A stretch of 64,000 nucleotides of DNA from CAVPFA01 sp963703655 (lineage in GTDB: Bacteria > Actinomycetota > Acidimicrobiia > Acidimicrobiales > Bog-793), in assembly GCA_963703655.1 (NCBI GenBank), contig CAVPFA010000003.1, positions 124,001 to 188,000 of the forward strand. The letters are read 5' to 3'. The position numbers and the translations under genes are program-made. Below the pieces are notes generated by a model, which saw only the letters and a program-made list of their open reading frames with translations, ran no database searches and was not told the DNA's origin. The first letter of the stretch is position 1; each line of letters opens with the position of its first letter. This document shows, piece after piece, positions 44,030 to 52,304 of this stretch.

Positions 44030-45510
44030 CCCTCTCCTGTTGTGTCTGCGGTGGAGACTCGCCGGACTGCGGGCGGCTCGTCGGGGACCTTACCGCGAAG
44101 GGCTTGCCGTTGGCCTTCGAGCCGGTGGTCACGGACCCAAGCCTGCGAGGCCATCTGAACGGCGTCCCAGGGCGAGCCGAGCGGCGGCGTGTAGGAAAGA
44201 TCGAGCTCGCTCATGGCCTCGACGGTCATGGCGTGGTGGATCGCCGTGGCATAAGTGTCGATGCGCTTGGCCACCTCGGTCCCGCGGCGACCGACGAGTT
44301 GGGCGCCAAGGAGGCGTCCGGTCTCCGTGTCGCCCGTCACCCGGCTCGTAATCGGATGGGCCGTGGGGTAATAGGCCTTGTGGTCGTCCGGTGAGCTCTG
44401 CGTCGTGGCCGGTGTGTATCCCGCAGCGAGCGCCTCGTGCCCGCGAAGCCCCGTACGGGCAGCGACGACCTCGAAGACCTTCACCACTTGAGTGCCGAGG
44501 CTGCCAGCAAATCGAGCTTCTCCGCCGACGGCGTTCTCTCCGGCTACGCGCCCCTGCTTGTGCGCGGTCGTACCGAGAGGCAGGTACGTCGACCCGAGGA
44601 GGCGGTGGTGGGTGACGACGCAATCGCCCGCCGCGTATATCTCCGGGAGGCCGGTGCGCATCTGCTCGTCCACTGCGACGGCGCCTCGGATACTCGTCTT
44701 AGCCCCGGCGGCCGCAAGGAGTTCTGTGTCGGGACGGACCCCGACGGACACGAGCACGAGGTCGACCGAACGGCTGAAGCCCTCGCCCTCCGGGCCGCTG
44801 GCCTCGACTCGGAGCCGGCCGCCTTCGCCAGCCGCCGCACGGCTGACGCGTTTGACGGCCGTGCCGGTCGTCACGTCCACCCCGTGGTCGATGAGCTCGG
44901 CGCGAACGAGGGCGCCAAGCTCGGGGTCGACGGTGGGCAGCACCTCTGAGAGCATCTCGACCTGGACCACGCGAAGGCCCCGGAGGCTCAGGCAGTCGGC
45001 CATCTCCAGACCGACGTAGCCGGCACCGACGATGAGGGCGCTCTCGGGATGCAGCTGTTCGATGGTGCGTGTGAGGGCGAAGGTGTCGTCCATCGTGTGC
45101 AGGAGGTGCACGCCGTCTTCGGCGCCGATTGCACCTGGGCCGTCGATCCCCTTGATGGGCGGCCTGACCGGGACGGCACCGGTGCACACCACGAGGCGGT
45201 CATAGGCAAGCGGCGACTCGGTGCCGTCCGGCCGGCGTAACCGTACCCGGTGCTCGTCGACCTCGATCCGGGTGACAACGGTGTCGAGCATGAGGCGCAT
45301 CCCGGTCGCCTCGAGGTCGGCGACGCTGCGATGGGCGAGGTTGCGCCAATGCGTCACCTCCCCCGAGACGTAGTAGGGGATGCCACAGATGGAGAAGTTC
45401 GGATAGGCATCGGCGACGACGACGGTCACCTCGCAGCCTGGGTCGAGCTCGCGGGCACGAATTGCCGCAGAGATGCCGGCGTCGCTTCCTCCGATGGCGA
45501 TGATGTGCAT
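44026..45510 (-). CDS. FAD-dependent pyridine nucleotide-disulfide oxidoreductase, CoA-disulfide-reductase-like
   Basis: 494 residues. FAD loop AIGGSDAGISAAIRA, redox Cys in NFSICGIPYYVSGE, as in CoA-disulfide reductase and NADH oxidases with a single active Cys, NAD loop IVGAGYVGLEMAD, and second FAD motif EIYAAGDCVV. A C-terminal dimerisation domain follows with YYPTAHPI. In arsenic loci such flavoproteins accompany arsI or aqpS; a thiol-redox or arsenic-related role is inferred from location. Overlaps malate synthase by four bases. Confidence 0.88.
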   Translation of the reverse strand: MHIIAIGGSDAGISAAIRARELDPGCEVTVVVADAYPNFSICGIPYYVSGEVTHWRNLAHRSVADLEATGMRLMLDTVVTRIEVDEHRVRLRRPDGTESPLAYDRLVVCTGAVPVRPPIKGIDGPGAIGAEDGVHLLHTMDDTFALTRTIEQLHPESALIVGAGYVGLEMADCLSLRGLRVVQVEMLSEVLPTVDPELGALVRAELIDHGVDVTTGTAVKRVSRAAAGEGGRLRVEASGPEGEGFSRSVDLVLVSVGVRPDTELLAAAGAKTSIRGAVAVDEQMRTGLPEIYAAGDCVVTHHRLLGSTYLPLGTTAHKQGRVAGENAVGGEARFAGSLGTQVVKVFEVVAARTGLRGHEALAAGYTPATTQSSPDDHKAYYPTAHPITSRVTGDTETGRLLGAQLVGRRGTEVAKRIDTYATAIHHAMTVEAMSELDLSYTPPLGSPWDAVQMASQAWVRDHRLEGQRQALRGKVPDEPPAVRRVSTADTTGEG

Positions 45511-45524
45511 GACGCTCCCTTCCG

Positions 45525-46367
45525 TCAGCCCGTCGGGGGAGGTCGGCGACCAACGGGCCGCGATACTGTCCCGTCGCCCTCCTCTCGAGCACTCGGGAGC
45601 TGCGGCGGGGAGCCTCGACTGTCATTCTTGGAGCGCGCCGCATCCACCCGGCCGTCGCCGACAAGGTGCGGGGTCACCACCTCGGCCGCCTCTGCGGGGG
45701 TGACGCCCGGATAGAGCATCTTGATGACGAGAAACCCGAGCACTCCCCCAGCGATCTCGGCGACTACGTAGCCGGGTGCCGAGCCGGGAGCGATGCCCGC
45801 GAACGTGTCGGAGAACATCCGCCCGATCGTGATGGCCGGGTTGGCAAAGCTCGTCGAGCTCGTGAAGAAGTAGCCGGCACCGATGTAGGCGCCGACCGCG
45901 GCGGGGGCGGTCCGTCCCCGGCCCGTGCGGGCAAGCGAGAAGATCACGAGCAACAGGCCGAGGGTTGCGACGACCTCTGCCAGCCAGTGCGCACCAGAAG
46001 CCCGGTGCTTGGTCGAGAAGGTGACGGCGGCTTTGGAGAACATGAGGTTGGCGACGATGGCGCCGCCGATGCAGCCGGAGACCTGGACAGGAAGGTAGGC
46101 GGCTGCGTCCCGCCAGGAGAGACCGCCAAAGGCGGCGTCGACGAACGACACGACAGGATTGAAGTGACCTCCGGAAATGGGCCCGAACATCAAGATGATG
46201 GTGAAGAGGCCCGCGGCCGTGACCGCCGCGTTCTCGAACAGTTCGAGTCCGACGTTGCCGGGCGAGAGCTGCGCCGCCGCGATGCCGGAGCCGACGACGA
46301 CCGCTGCCAAAAAGGCGCTTCCGAGCCCCTCGGCAACGAGCCGTCTCCAGAGGGCGACGCCTTTCAT
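45525..46367 (-). CDS. Aquaporin/MIP-family channel, AqpS-like
   Basis: 280 residues, six membrane helices. The two half-helix loops carry GGHFNPVVSFVDAAFGG (NPV rather than NPA) and SFANPAITIGRMFSD (NPA then R). The ~40-residue C-terminal tail is polar and Pro-rich. The variant first NPA box and the place next to arsI point to AqpS-like channels that pass arsenite or methylarsenite; water or glycerol transport is the general alternative. Confidence 0.9.
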   Translation of the reverse strand: MKGVALWRRLVAEGLGSAFLAAVVVGSGIAAAQLSPGNVGLELFENAAVTAAGLFTIILMFGPISGGHFNPVVSFVDAAFGGLSWRDAAAYLPVQVSGCIGGAIVANLMFSKAAVTFSTKHRASGAHWLAEVVATLGLLLVIFSLARTGRGRTAPAAVGAYIGAGYFFTSSTSFANPAITIGRMFSDTFAGIAPGSAPGYVVAEIAGGVLGFLVIKMLYPGVTPAEAAEVVTPHLVGDGRVDAARSKNDSRGSPPQLPSAREEGDGTVSRPVGRRPPPTG

Positions 46368-46399
46368 TCAGCCGCTCCGGACGCCTGTGCCGAGCACCC

Positions 46400-46885
46400 T
46401 CAACAGCAGCGGGCGGTAGAGGCGAGGGTTCCCGTGGCCGTGCTAGGAGCCTCGGATGAGATCGACTCGCAGCAACTGCTGTCACCGGCGACACCGGACT
46501 CGACCGGTGCGTCGGCGAGCACGGTGTAGACCTCCCATGGCGCTCCGTCGGGGTCGCTTACCCACACCTTGTCCTGGATGGCGTAGCAACACGTTGTCTG
46601 TTCCTCCAGCTTGGTCGCAAGGCCCTCTCCCGAGAGCCGGCTCGTGGCCTCCACGACCTCGTCGGGCGACGCGACCTCCACTCCGAGATGGTTGAGAGCA
46701 CCGGCCACGCCACTCCCCCGTGCGGAGGTGTCTTCGATGAGCACGAGCTTCAGCGGTGGTTCGGCGATTGCGAAGTTGGCATACCCGGGCCGAACCTTGG
46801 CCGGCTCTGCGTCAAAGAGCTTCGAGTAGAACGTGATCGCCGCCTCAAGGTCAGAGACGTTCAGGGCAAGCTGCAAACGCGACAC
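46400..46885 (-). CDS. arsI: ArsI-type C-As lyase (VOC family)
   Basis: Cleaves the carbon-arsenic bond of trivalent methylarsenite and aromatic arsenicals using Fe(II) and O2. 161 residues. The vicinal thiol pair EEQTTCCYAIQDKVWVSDPDG, the arsenic-binding motif of ArsI, is present with LNHLGVEV (metal His) upstream and WEVYTV (metal Glu) downstream. The tail has an additional SSCCES pair and a final CC, which may bind further metal. GTG start, RBS GGAGGT. CadI is the related alternative but lacks demonstrated lyase activity. Divergent from arsR. Confidence 0.92.
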   Translation of the reverse strand: MSRLQLALNVSDLEAAITFYSKLFDAEPAKVRPGYANFAIAEPPLKLVLIEDTSARGSGVAGALNHLGVEVASPDEVVEATSRLSGEGLATKLEEQTTCCYAIQDKVWVSDPDGAPWEVYTVLADAPVESGVAGDSSCCESISSEAPSTATGTLASTARCC

Positions 46886-46902
46886 TGGGCACCTCCGGTA
46901 GA

Positions 46903-46949
46903 TTGACGAGTGTCGATCGAATTCTGCTCTTCATATCGACAGATGTCAA
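46903..46949. promoter_or_regulatory. Long dyad operator between arsI and arsR
   Basis: Two perfect 12-of-15 arms face each other: TTGACnnnTGTCGAT (46903-46917) and ATCGACAnnnGTCAA (46935-46949), separated by 17 bases. On the minus strand the right arm contains TTGACA (46949-46944) with CAGAAT 17 bases further (46926-46921), a plausible arsI promoter. The arrangement fits a single ArsR dimer pair controlling both directions. Confidence 0.78.
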
Positions 46950-46960
46950 TAGGAGGATCC

Positions 46961-47314
46961 ATGCCGGCACCGCTCGCCAAAGCTGAGGACGTGGCGCAGG
47001 ACGGCTCGCTCTGCTGCCCGCCCCTCACCGAGGCGCCCCTCTCCGCCGCCGACGCCACCGAACTGGCCTCGATCCTTGCGGCTCTCGGAGACCCGGTGAG
47101 GCTCCGGCTGCTGTCACTCGTCGCGGCCCAGGACGAGGTCTGCAGCTGCCACCTCGAGGAGCCGCTCGAGCGGAGCCAGCCGACGGTCTCCCATCACACG
47201 AAGATCCTCGCCGAAGCCGGGCTCATCGTCGCCGAGCGTCGGGGCAAATGGATGTGGTGGAGGGTCGTCCCCGAGCGGCTCGCCCTCCTACGCAAGCTGC
47301 TCGGTGGTGCGTGA
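46961..47314 (+). CDS. arsR: ArsR/SmtB-family arsenic-responsive repressor
   Basis: 117 residues from the ATG at 46961, chosen for AGGAGG just upstream; the frame is open to 46910. Winged-helix core: DATELASILAALGDPVRLRLLSLVAAQDEVCSC, HTH RSQPTVSHHTKILAEAGLI, wing ERRGKWMWWRV. Candidate As(III) ligands are Cys-Cys in SLCCPPL near residue 14 and the two Cys in EVCSCHLEE at the alpha3 site. Likely represses arsI-aqpS and arsR-arsM through the dyad at 46903-46949. Confidence 0.94.
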   Translation: MPAPLAKAEDVAQDGSLCCPPLTEAPLSAADATELASILAALGDPVRLRLLSLVAAQDEVCSCHLEEPLERSQPTVSHHTKILAEAGLIVAERRGKWMWWRVVPERLALLRKLLGGA

Positions 47315-47351
47315 GGAGGCTCGCCGGTGCGCGAGAGAGGAACGTGAGGCC

Positions 47352-48116
47352 ATGACGACCGATTCCGACCTACAACGCGAAGAGACACGGCGCCGGTACG
47401 CCGAAGCAGCCCGCGACGCGAGCGAGGGACGAGCCGCCTGCGACTGCGGGACGGACAACTGCGTGCACACCGAGGGCGCACGCGGCTGGGCGGCGACGAT
47501 CTACGAGGCGGGGGCAGTCGAGCAGATGCCCGAAACAGCCGTGCTCGCCAGCCTCGGCTGCGGCAACCCGACCGCTGTCGCCGATCTCCACGAGGGCGAG
47601 ACGGTGCTCGACCTCGGCTCGGGAGGCGGCCTCGACGTCATTCTCTCGGCCCGGCGAGTTGGCGAGACCGGGACCGTCTACGGGCTCGACATGACCGACG
47701 AGATGCTGGCCCTCGCCGAGTCGAATGCCGCCGAAGCAGGTGTGAACAACGTCACCTTCCTCAAGGGCAACATCGAATCCATCCCGCTTCCGGCCGGCGG
47801 CGTCGACGTCGTCATCTCCAATTGCGTAATCAACCTCTCGTTGGACAAGCCCGCAGTCTTCGCCGAGATCGTCCGAGTGCTCCGCCCGGGCGGCCGCATC
47901 GGCATCAGCGACATCGTGGCCGAGGACGGTCTCGACCCAAAGCAACGCGCCCAGGCCGGCGAGGCTCTCGGCTGTGGCGAAGGGCTCGCGAAGAGCGAAT
48001 ACGTCGCCCTTCTCGAGGCAGCGGGCCTGACCAATGTCGGCGTCGAGTTCACTCACGAGTACGAGACGGCGCGCGGGTTGCACGGAGCGATCGTGCGAGG
48101 AGACAAGCCGTTGTGA
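47352..48116 (+). CDS. arsM: Arsenite S-adenosylmethyltransferase
   Basis: Methylates As(III) with SAM. 254 residues from the ATG at 47352 (GTGAGG before it). N-terminal Cys in ACDCGTDNC; SAM loop VLDLGSGGGLDVI; then the arsenic-binding Cys in VISNCVINLSLDKPAVF and LGCGEGLAKSEYVALLEAAG. All three functional Cys of ArsM are present. Paired with ArsI the cell could both methylate arsenite and demethylate methylarsenite, which fits defence against environmental methylarsenite as well as arsenite. Confidence 0.95.
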   Translation: MTTDSDLQREETRRRYAEAARDASEGRAACDCGTDNCVHTEGARGWAATIYEAGAVEQMPETAVLASLGCGNPTAVADLHEGETVLDLGSGGGLDVILSARRVGETGTVYGLDMTDEMLALAESNAAEAGVNNVTFLKGNIESIPLPAGGVDVVISNCVINLSLDKPAVFAEIVRVLRPGGRIGISDIVAEDGLDPKQRAQAGEALGCGEGLAKSEYVALLEAAGLTNVGVEFTHEYETARGLHGAIVRGDKPL

Positions 48117-48348
48117 CAGGCGATGCCGACGGTGTCGTGTGAACCGTACCTGTCATCGCGCGATCAAAGTCCGATGCGAGCAGCACAGCGCCGTTCGCCG
48201 TGTCGGCGACTGGTGAGCGGATGGATGGGCTACTGACTTGCGGGGTGCCAATACTCGAACCCTCGCTAGCGGGTCACGAGCCTGGCCAGGGCCGCGACAG
48301 CTGCGCGGTCGGACCAGCTGAACCGGGACACGCTTCACGTCGATCGAT

Positions 48349-48942
48349 GTGCCCGTGATGCGACTGGCACGGCGCGTCACGGCTGTCGCAGTTGCTGCTT
48401 CTCTCGTCGCCTTGGTCGTCTGTGATCTGTCGATAGGCAGCTTTCAGGCATGGTGGGACCGTCGTTCGCTTACGGCCTCAATCGTCTCGAGCTTGCTGGT
48501 CCTCGCGGTAACCGCACTGATCGTCGACGAGGTCGTTGCTCGCCGCCAGCGCAAAGAGCGCGCCATGTCAGTCGCCGTCCAGGCGCTCATCGTCTATGGG
48601 CAAGGTCGACGAACCTGGAATGCCGTCAAATCGAGCGCGGCTGACGGAAAGGGCAAAGCAAACGGCGCCGGCAGCCCCCTCGACGAGTGGAGAGCTCTCG
48701 CCAGCATGCTGCTAACCGCCTCGCCCGCTTTGTTCGAAGATCCGGAGGCTCGGCGGTTCCTGGAGGAGGTGGAGCGATTCTCGGGTTTGATCCTCAGCAG
48801 GTTGCACAGGTCGGACGGAACGCTTGCCGACGGCGACCGCAAGCACCTCGAGGCTGAATTCACCAAGGTCGAACAAGCCGTGGTCCCGCTGATGGCGAGG
48901 CTGCCGGAGACTGACGAGTCGCTCTTCGAAGGCTCGGGCTGA
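48349..48942 (+). CDS. Small membrane protein of unknown function
   Basis: 197 residues. Two membrane helices at about residues 6-26 (RVTAVAVAASLVALVVCDLSI) and 42-60 (SLTASIVSSLLVLAVTALIVDEVV), followed by a cytosolic helical domain (ARRQRKERAMSVAVQALIVYG, LEEVERFSGLILSRLH). No family recognised. It lies alone between the arsenic locus and the peptide cluster. Starts at GTG 48349 or ATG 48358. Confidence 0.72.
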   Translation: MPVMRLARRVTAVAVAASLVALVVCDLSIGSFQAWWDRRSLTASIVSSLLVLAVTALIVDEVVARRQRKERAMSVAVQALIVYGQGRRTWNAVKSSAADGKGKANGAGSPLDEWRALASMLLTASPALFEDPEARRFLEEVERFSGLILSRLHRSDGTLADGDRKHLEAEFTKVEQAVVPLMARLPETDESLFEGSG

Positions 48943-48949
48943 AGCTCAT

Positions 48950-49046
48950 TTCGGGGCCGGCGCCGGCGCAACAGCGTCGTCAGGTCAGCCATCTCCTGCA
49001 CGCGGAACTTCTGGATCTTCCCTGAAGGCGTGACAAGGACAACGCC
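48950..49046 (-). pseudogene. Remnant of an acyl-CoA synthetase C-terminus
   Basis: The minus strand reads VLVTPSGKIQKFRVQEMADL, which is the C-terminal catalytic-Lys motif (TPSGKIQKF) of AMP-forming acyl-CoA synthetases. Only ~30 residues remain. The rest of the gene should lie upstream on this strand, where the D-aminopeptidase gene is instead, and no normal stop follows. It marks the left edge of the peptide/D-amino-acid cluster. Confidence 0.72.
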
Positions 49047-49059
49047 GCAGCTGCTCGCT

Positions 49060-49923
49060 CTATCCGTACACCACAGTTCCCGGCTCAATGCCCAAGCGCT
49101 GACCGACCTGGAGAGCAATGAGCAGCCAGATCCACATCATTCGCCAGGCCTCTATCATGTTCGGGGCAGTGTATTCGGTACGCCTCGGGTCTACTCGCTT
49201 TACACCAGGAATCATGGCCACATTCGCGGCAGTGCTCGTCATGCCCCACTCGAACGCGATCGTTATCGGAGGCTTGATGACATAGGGACGGCGTTTTTTA
49301 GCTCGGCGCAGCGCGAGCTCCGTCGCCTCCGCGATCATCTCATGCGCGATCTCCGGGTGCAGAAGCACCGCGCTCATCTTGTCGATACCCTCTTTTACGG
49401 CGACCGTCGCCAGGTCGTCCCCAAGGACGCGCCTGGCTTCGGTGCATACGGCTTCGTCACCAGCGACCAACGCCACGGGGACACCGAATTCGCCGGCCAA
49501 GGCCGCGTTGATCCTGGTTTCCCCCGTGATGTGTCCGTTTATGTAAACGTTCATAACCTCCTTTCCCAAGAGCGTGTGGTCCAAAACACCAGTCTCAGTG
49601 CCAGCACAAGAGTGATAGCCGACGAAGAGGGCGGCGTCATAACTCGAGTCCAGCCCCTGCAGCATGCACATGGGCTTACTAAATCCTCTGATGTGCTTGA
49701 CCCGCTTGTCCAAACGCTCTACGAGGAGGTTTCGCGCTATCCAATGAGAATCGTTGACAAGGACTGACTCGGCTCCCGCAGCAAAGGCGCCCTCTGCCGC
49801 CGCGTTGGCGTCGCTGGTCATGAATTCACGACACCTCTGATACTCCAGTCCGTTGGGCAAGACATCGTCCGGATCCGTCACTCCGGAGACGCCCTCCATA
49901 TCGATCGACACAAAAACCTTCAT
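49060..49923 (-). CDS. dppA: D-aminopeptidase of the M55 family
   Basis: Zinc enzyme that removes D-amino acids from the N-terminus of short peptides such as D-Ala-D-Ala. 287 residues from the ATG at 49923 (AAGGAA before it). Zinc ligands: Asp and Glu in VFVSIDMEGVSG, His in VNDSHWIARN, His in FVGYHSCAG and Glu in INGHITGETRINAAL. M55 proteins are often encoded with Dpp transporters, as here. Gene symbol follows the Bacillus subtilis DppA. Confidence 0.93.
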   Translation of the reverse strand: MKVFVSIDMEGVSGVTDPDDVLPNGLEYQRCREFMTSDANAAAEGAFAAGAESVLVNDSHWIARNLLVERLDKRVKHIRGFSKPMCMLQGLDSSYDAALFVGYHSCAGTETGVLDHTLLGKEVMNVYINGHITGETRINAALAGEFGVPVALVAGDEAVCTEARRVLGDDLATVAVKEGIDKMSAVLLHPEIAHEMIAEATELALRRAKKRRPYVIKPPITIAFEWGMTSTAANVAMIPGVKRVDPRRTEYTAPNMIEAWRMMWIWLLIALQVGQRLGIEPGTVVYG

Positions 49924-50010
49924 ACCGTTCCTTATTCTGTGAGGGAACGCCGACGTCAACGGCGATCCAAAGTTGGTCCGAACCAAGCTACGGTTGTCGC
50001 AGAGCCTTGC

Positions 50011-51231
50011 TCAGAAGAAAGTATCGACAAACTCGACAATGTGATACTCACGATCGACAAGCGCAAGCGACCTCCATTTGTCAAACGTCGTACAAGGATG
50101 CGAGATTCCGAAAACTACCAAATCGCCTACTCCCAGCTCTACTCCTTCCTCGAGCACGAGATGTGCATGCTGGTCGTTGAGCCCTCTTACGTACGAAGTG
50201 CCTAGATCCACGTCACCTTCGGGTCCCACCCGCCGGAGTGGCAAGGGTAGGCCCATGTCAAACGACACATCCCGTCGACCTATCCCGATGATTGCGAGGT
50301 CACGCTCGGGTCGCGAGAGCACCCTGCCCCATATCTCCATCGCGGGCTTAAACTCCCCAAGCTCCCAACTACGTGACGGACTAGTGGACTTGTACCTGCC
50401 GTGATCGTGGGTGAGATAACAACCGCTACGGAGCACGATCGTCACGTCTTCAAAGCTGCGACGAACTGGCGCAAAGGCGCTGACCACGAGATCAAAGTAG
50501 GCGCTTCCGCCGGCCGACAGGATCGCTTCTTCCTGAGCCACCAATTGTCTCGCGCAGAGTTCATGTCCAAGTTCCGCGAGATCGCCAAGGTAAGCAACTA
50601 CCTTAAGTTTCTCCTCCTCCCCACGATCAAACGCCATGAGACCTTCGAATCCGGCTGCTCCCCGAAGGTGAAGTCCTGGCATATTCGCGACAGCCTCAGC
50701 GAGTTCGAGCGCGTCTTCCACCTCACGAACGCCGGTTCGACCACCTGGGTAGCCAAGCTCAATCAGTACATCTACATTGGCGGTACCCTTACTCTCTTGC
50801 TCCAGCAACCCGGCTCCCGCGAGAGAGTCAACATAAACGATGATTTGCGTATCTGCCACGGTTTTAACGAGCCACTTGAGCGCAAGCGGATCCACGACCT
50901 CGTTGGCGATGAGTATTCGGGGGATCCCCGCCCCGACAAAGACAGCGGCCTGGAACGCGTCTGCGACCGTCACACCCCACGCGCCGTGAGCGAGGTGACG
51001 CTTAACCAGCTCCGGCGCCATCGTCGTCTTGCCGTGCGGAGCGAGCATGACATCGTGGTCGGCGCACCACCTTTCCATGAGAGCGAGATTCTCTTCTAAG
51101 AGGTCCGTGCGTAACGTCGCAAAAGGGGCCATGAGCGCGCCTTCTCGTACCGATGCCTTCTCACTGACCAAACGTTGCCGGGCATTCACTTCCGCGATGG
51201 GGAGTCCCTTCGCCATCGGCGAGAAGCTCAT
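50011..51231 (-). CDS. DSD1/D-threonine-aldolase-type PLP enzyme
   Basis: 406 residues from the ATG at 51231. Fold type III barrel: PLP Lys in VMLAPHGKTTMAPELV, then HGAWGVTVADAFQAAVF, VDVLIELGYPGGRTG. The metal pair near the C-terminus is intact, as in eukaryotic-type D-serine dehydratase: His and Cys in FGISHPCTTFDKW. Likely degrades a D-amino acid (D-serine or D-threonine type) released by the M55 peptidase. ATP- or cofactor-independent apart from PLP and a divalent metal. Confidence 0.88.
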   Translation of the reverse strand: MSFSPMAKGLPIAEVNARQRLVSEKASVREGALMAPFATLRTDLLEENLALMERWCADHDVMLAPHGKTTMAPELVKRHLAHGAWGVTVADAFQAAVFVGAGIPRILIANEVVDPLALKWLVKTVADTQIIVYVDSLAGAGLLEQESKGTANVDVLIELGYPGGRTGVREVEDALELAEAVANMPGLHLRGAAGFEGLMAFDRGEEEKLKVVAYLGDLAELGHELCARQLVAQEEAILSAGGSAYFDLVVSAFAPVRRSFEDVTIVLRSGCYLTHDHGRYKSTSPSRSWELGEFKPAMEIWGRVLSRPERDLAIIGIGRRDVSFDMGLPLPLRRVGPEGDVDLGTSYVRGLNDQHAHLVLEEGVELGVGDLVVFGISHPCTTFDKWRSLALVDREYHIVEFVDTFF

Positions 51232-51377
51232 CAGTCTCCCCTCCCTCACCCTGAGCTGCACCCAACGATCGGCGAACGGTCGTCGAGCTTGAAGCCCACC
51301 TCGTAGTTAGGCATCGAACTCCTTCCTATGACTTAGCTGAGGGCCAAAGCACACGCCCTCTGGGCTTGAGCGCGCTG

Positions 51378-52247
51378 CTACAACGCCTTGTCCACTTGAT
51401 CGAGAAATTCGTTCGCGGCCACCATGTACTTGTCGGGCTCCTCAAGGAACGGCATGTGAGCGCTGTTCTCGAACACAACAAGGCGAGCGTTCACCATGTA
51501 CTCCACCATTGCCGCGCTATATTCTGGTGAACAGTTGTCGTATCGTCCACAGGTCACCAAAATCGGCACCGTTATTTCGGCGAGTCGAGAAACAACGTTG
51601 AAATCCTTGAAATTGCCCGTCACAGCGGTCTCGCTCGGGCCCTGCATTTCACGGAAGGACTCCGCTCCGTTCTCTGCAAAGCTCCGCTCCACCGCCTCCG
51701 GCCACGGATCCATCCGGCACAGGTGTCGCCTGAAAAAAACCGCCGCCGCACCCTGGTACTCCGGGCAATCCACAAAACCGCTCGCCTCGTGCCTCTCGAT
51801 GACTTGCTGAACCTCGGTGGGCAATGCGGCCAGCATCTTTTGCAGGTCCCTTATGTACCGCGGCATGTCAAAGGGTCCGCCCGACAGAATAAGACTAGCG
51901 ACTGGAGGCCGATGATCCAGAACGTACTGGACTGCTAACATCGCGCCCCAGGAACTGCCAAATAGATGAAAGCTGTCGAGCTCGAGCGCGTCGACAACCA
52001 TTACGAGTTCCTCCACGAATCGGTCGACGGTCCATAGTGCCTTATCGCTCGGTCTGTCCGAACGTCCACAACCAAGCTGGTCATAGAAGATCACGCGCCT
52101 GCGATCAGCAAGCTGGCCCAAGGTCTCAAGGTAGTTATGAGTAAATCCAGGGCCACCGTGCAGACAGAGCAGCGGAACACCCTGCTCGCCCAGAATCTGG
52201 TACCAGACTCTACCTCCGGGTACATTGACGAAACCTTCCTTGGTCAC
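51378..52247 (-). CDS. Proline iminopeptidase-like alpha/beta hydrolase
   Basis: 289 residues. HGGPGFTHNYLETL (oxyanion HGGP), YDQLGCGRSDRP, nucleophile Ser in LFGSSWGAMLAVQYV, Asp in TCGRYDNCSPEY and His in ENSAHMPFLEEPD. HGGPG, DQLGCGRS and GSSWG are the classical set for prolyl aminopeptidases (family S33). Removes N-terminal Pro or other residues from imported peptides. Cytosolic, no signal. Confidence 0.92.
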   Translation of the reverse strand: MTKEGFVNVPGGRVWYQILGEQGVPLLCLHGGPGFTHNYLETLGQLADRRRVIFYDQLGCGRSDRPSDKALWTVDRFVEELVMVVDALELDSFHLFGSSWGAMLAVQYVLDHRPPVASLILSGGPFDMPRYIRDLQKMLAALPTEVQQVIERHEASGFVDCPEYQGAAAVFFRRHLCRMDPWPEAVERSFAENGAESFREMQGPSETAVTGNFKDFNVVSRLAEITVPILVTCGRYDNCSPEYSAAMVEYMVNARLVVFENSAHMPFLEEPDKYMVAANEFLDQVDKAL

Positions 52248-52304
52248 AACGCTTCCTCCCGTTCGCCGCTGCTTGGTCTGTTAGGAGTTTGACATCTTCA
52301 TTTC

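Noticed and set aside
48230..48330. tRNA-like segment on the minus strand containing GGTTCGAGT
   Set aside because: The flanking bases do not form a T-stem (GAGGG against TTGGC), and no matching acceptor or anticodon arm is found.
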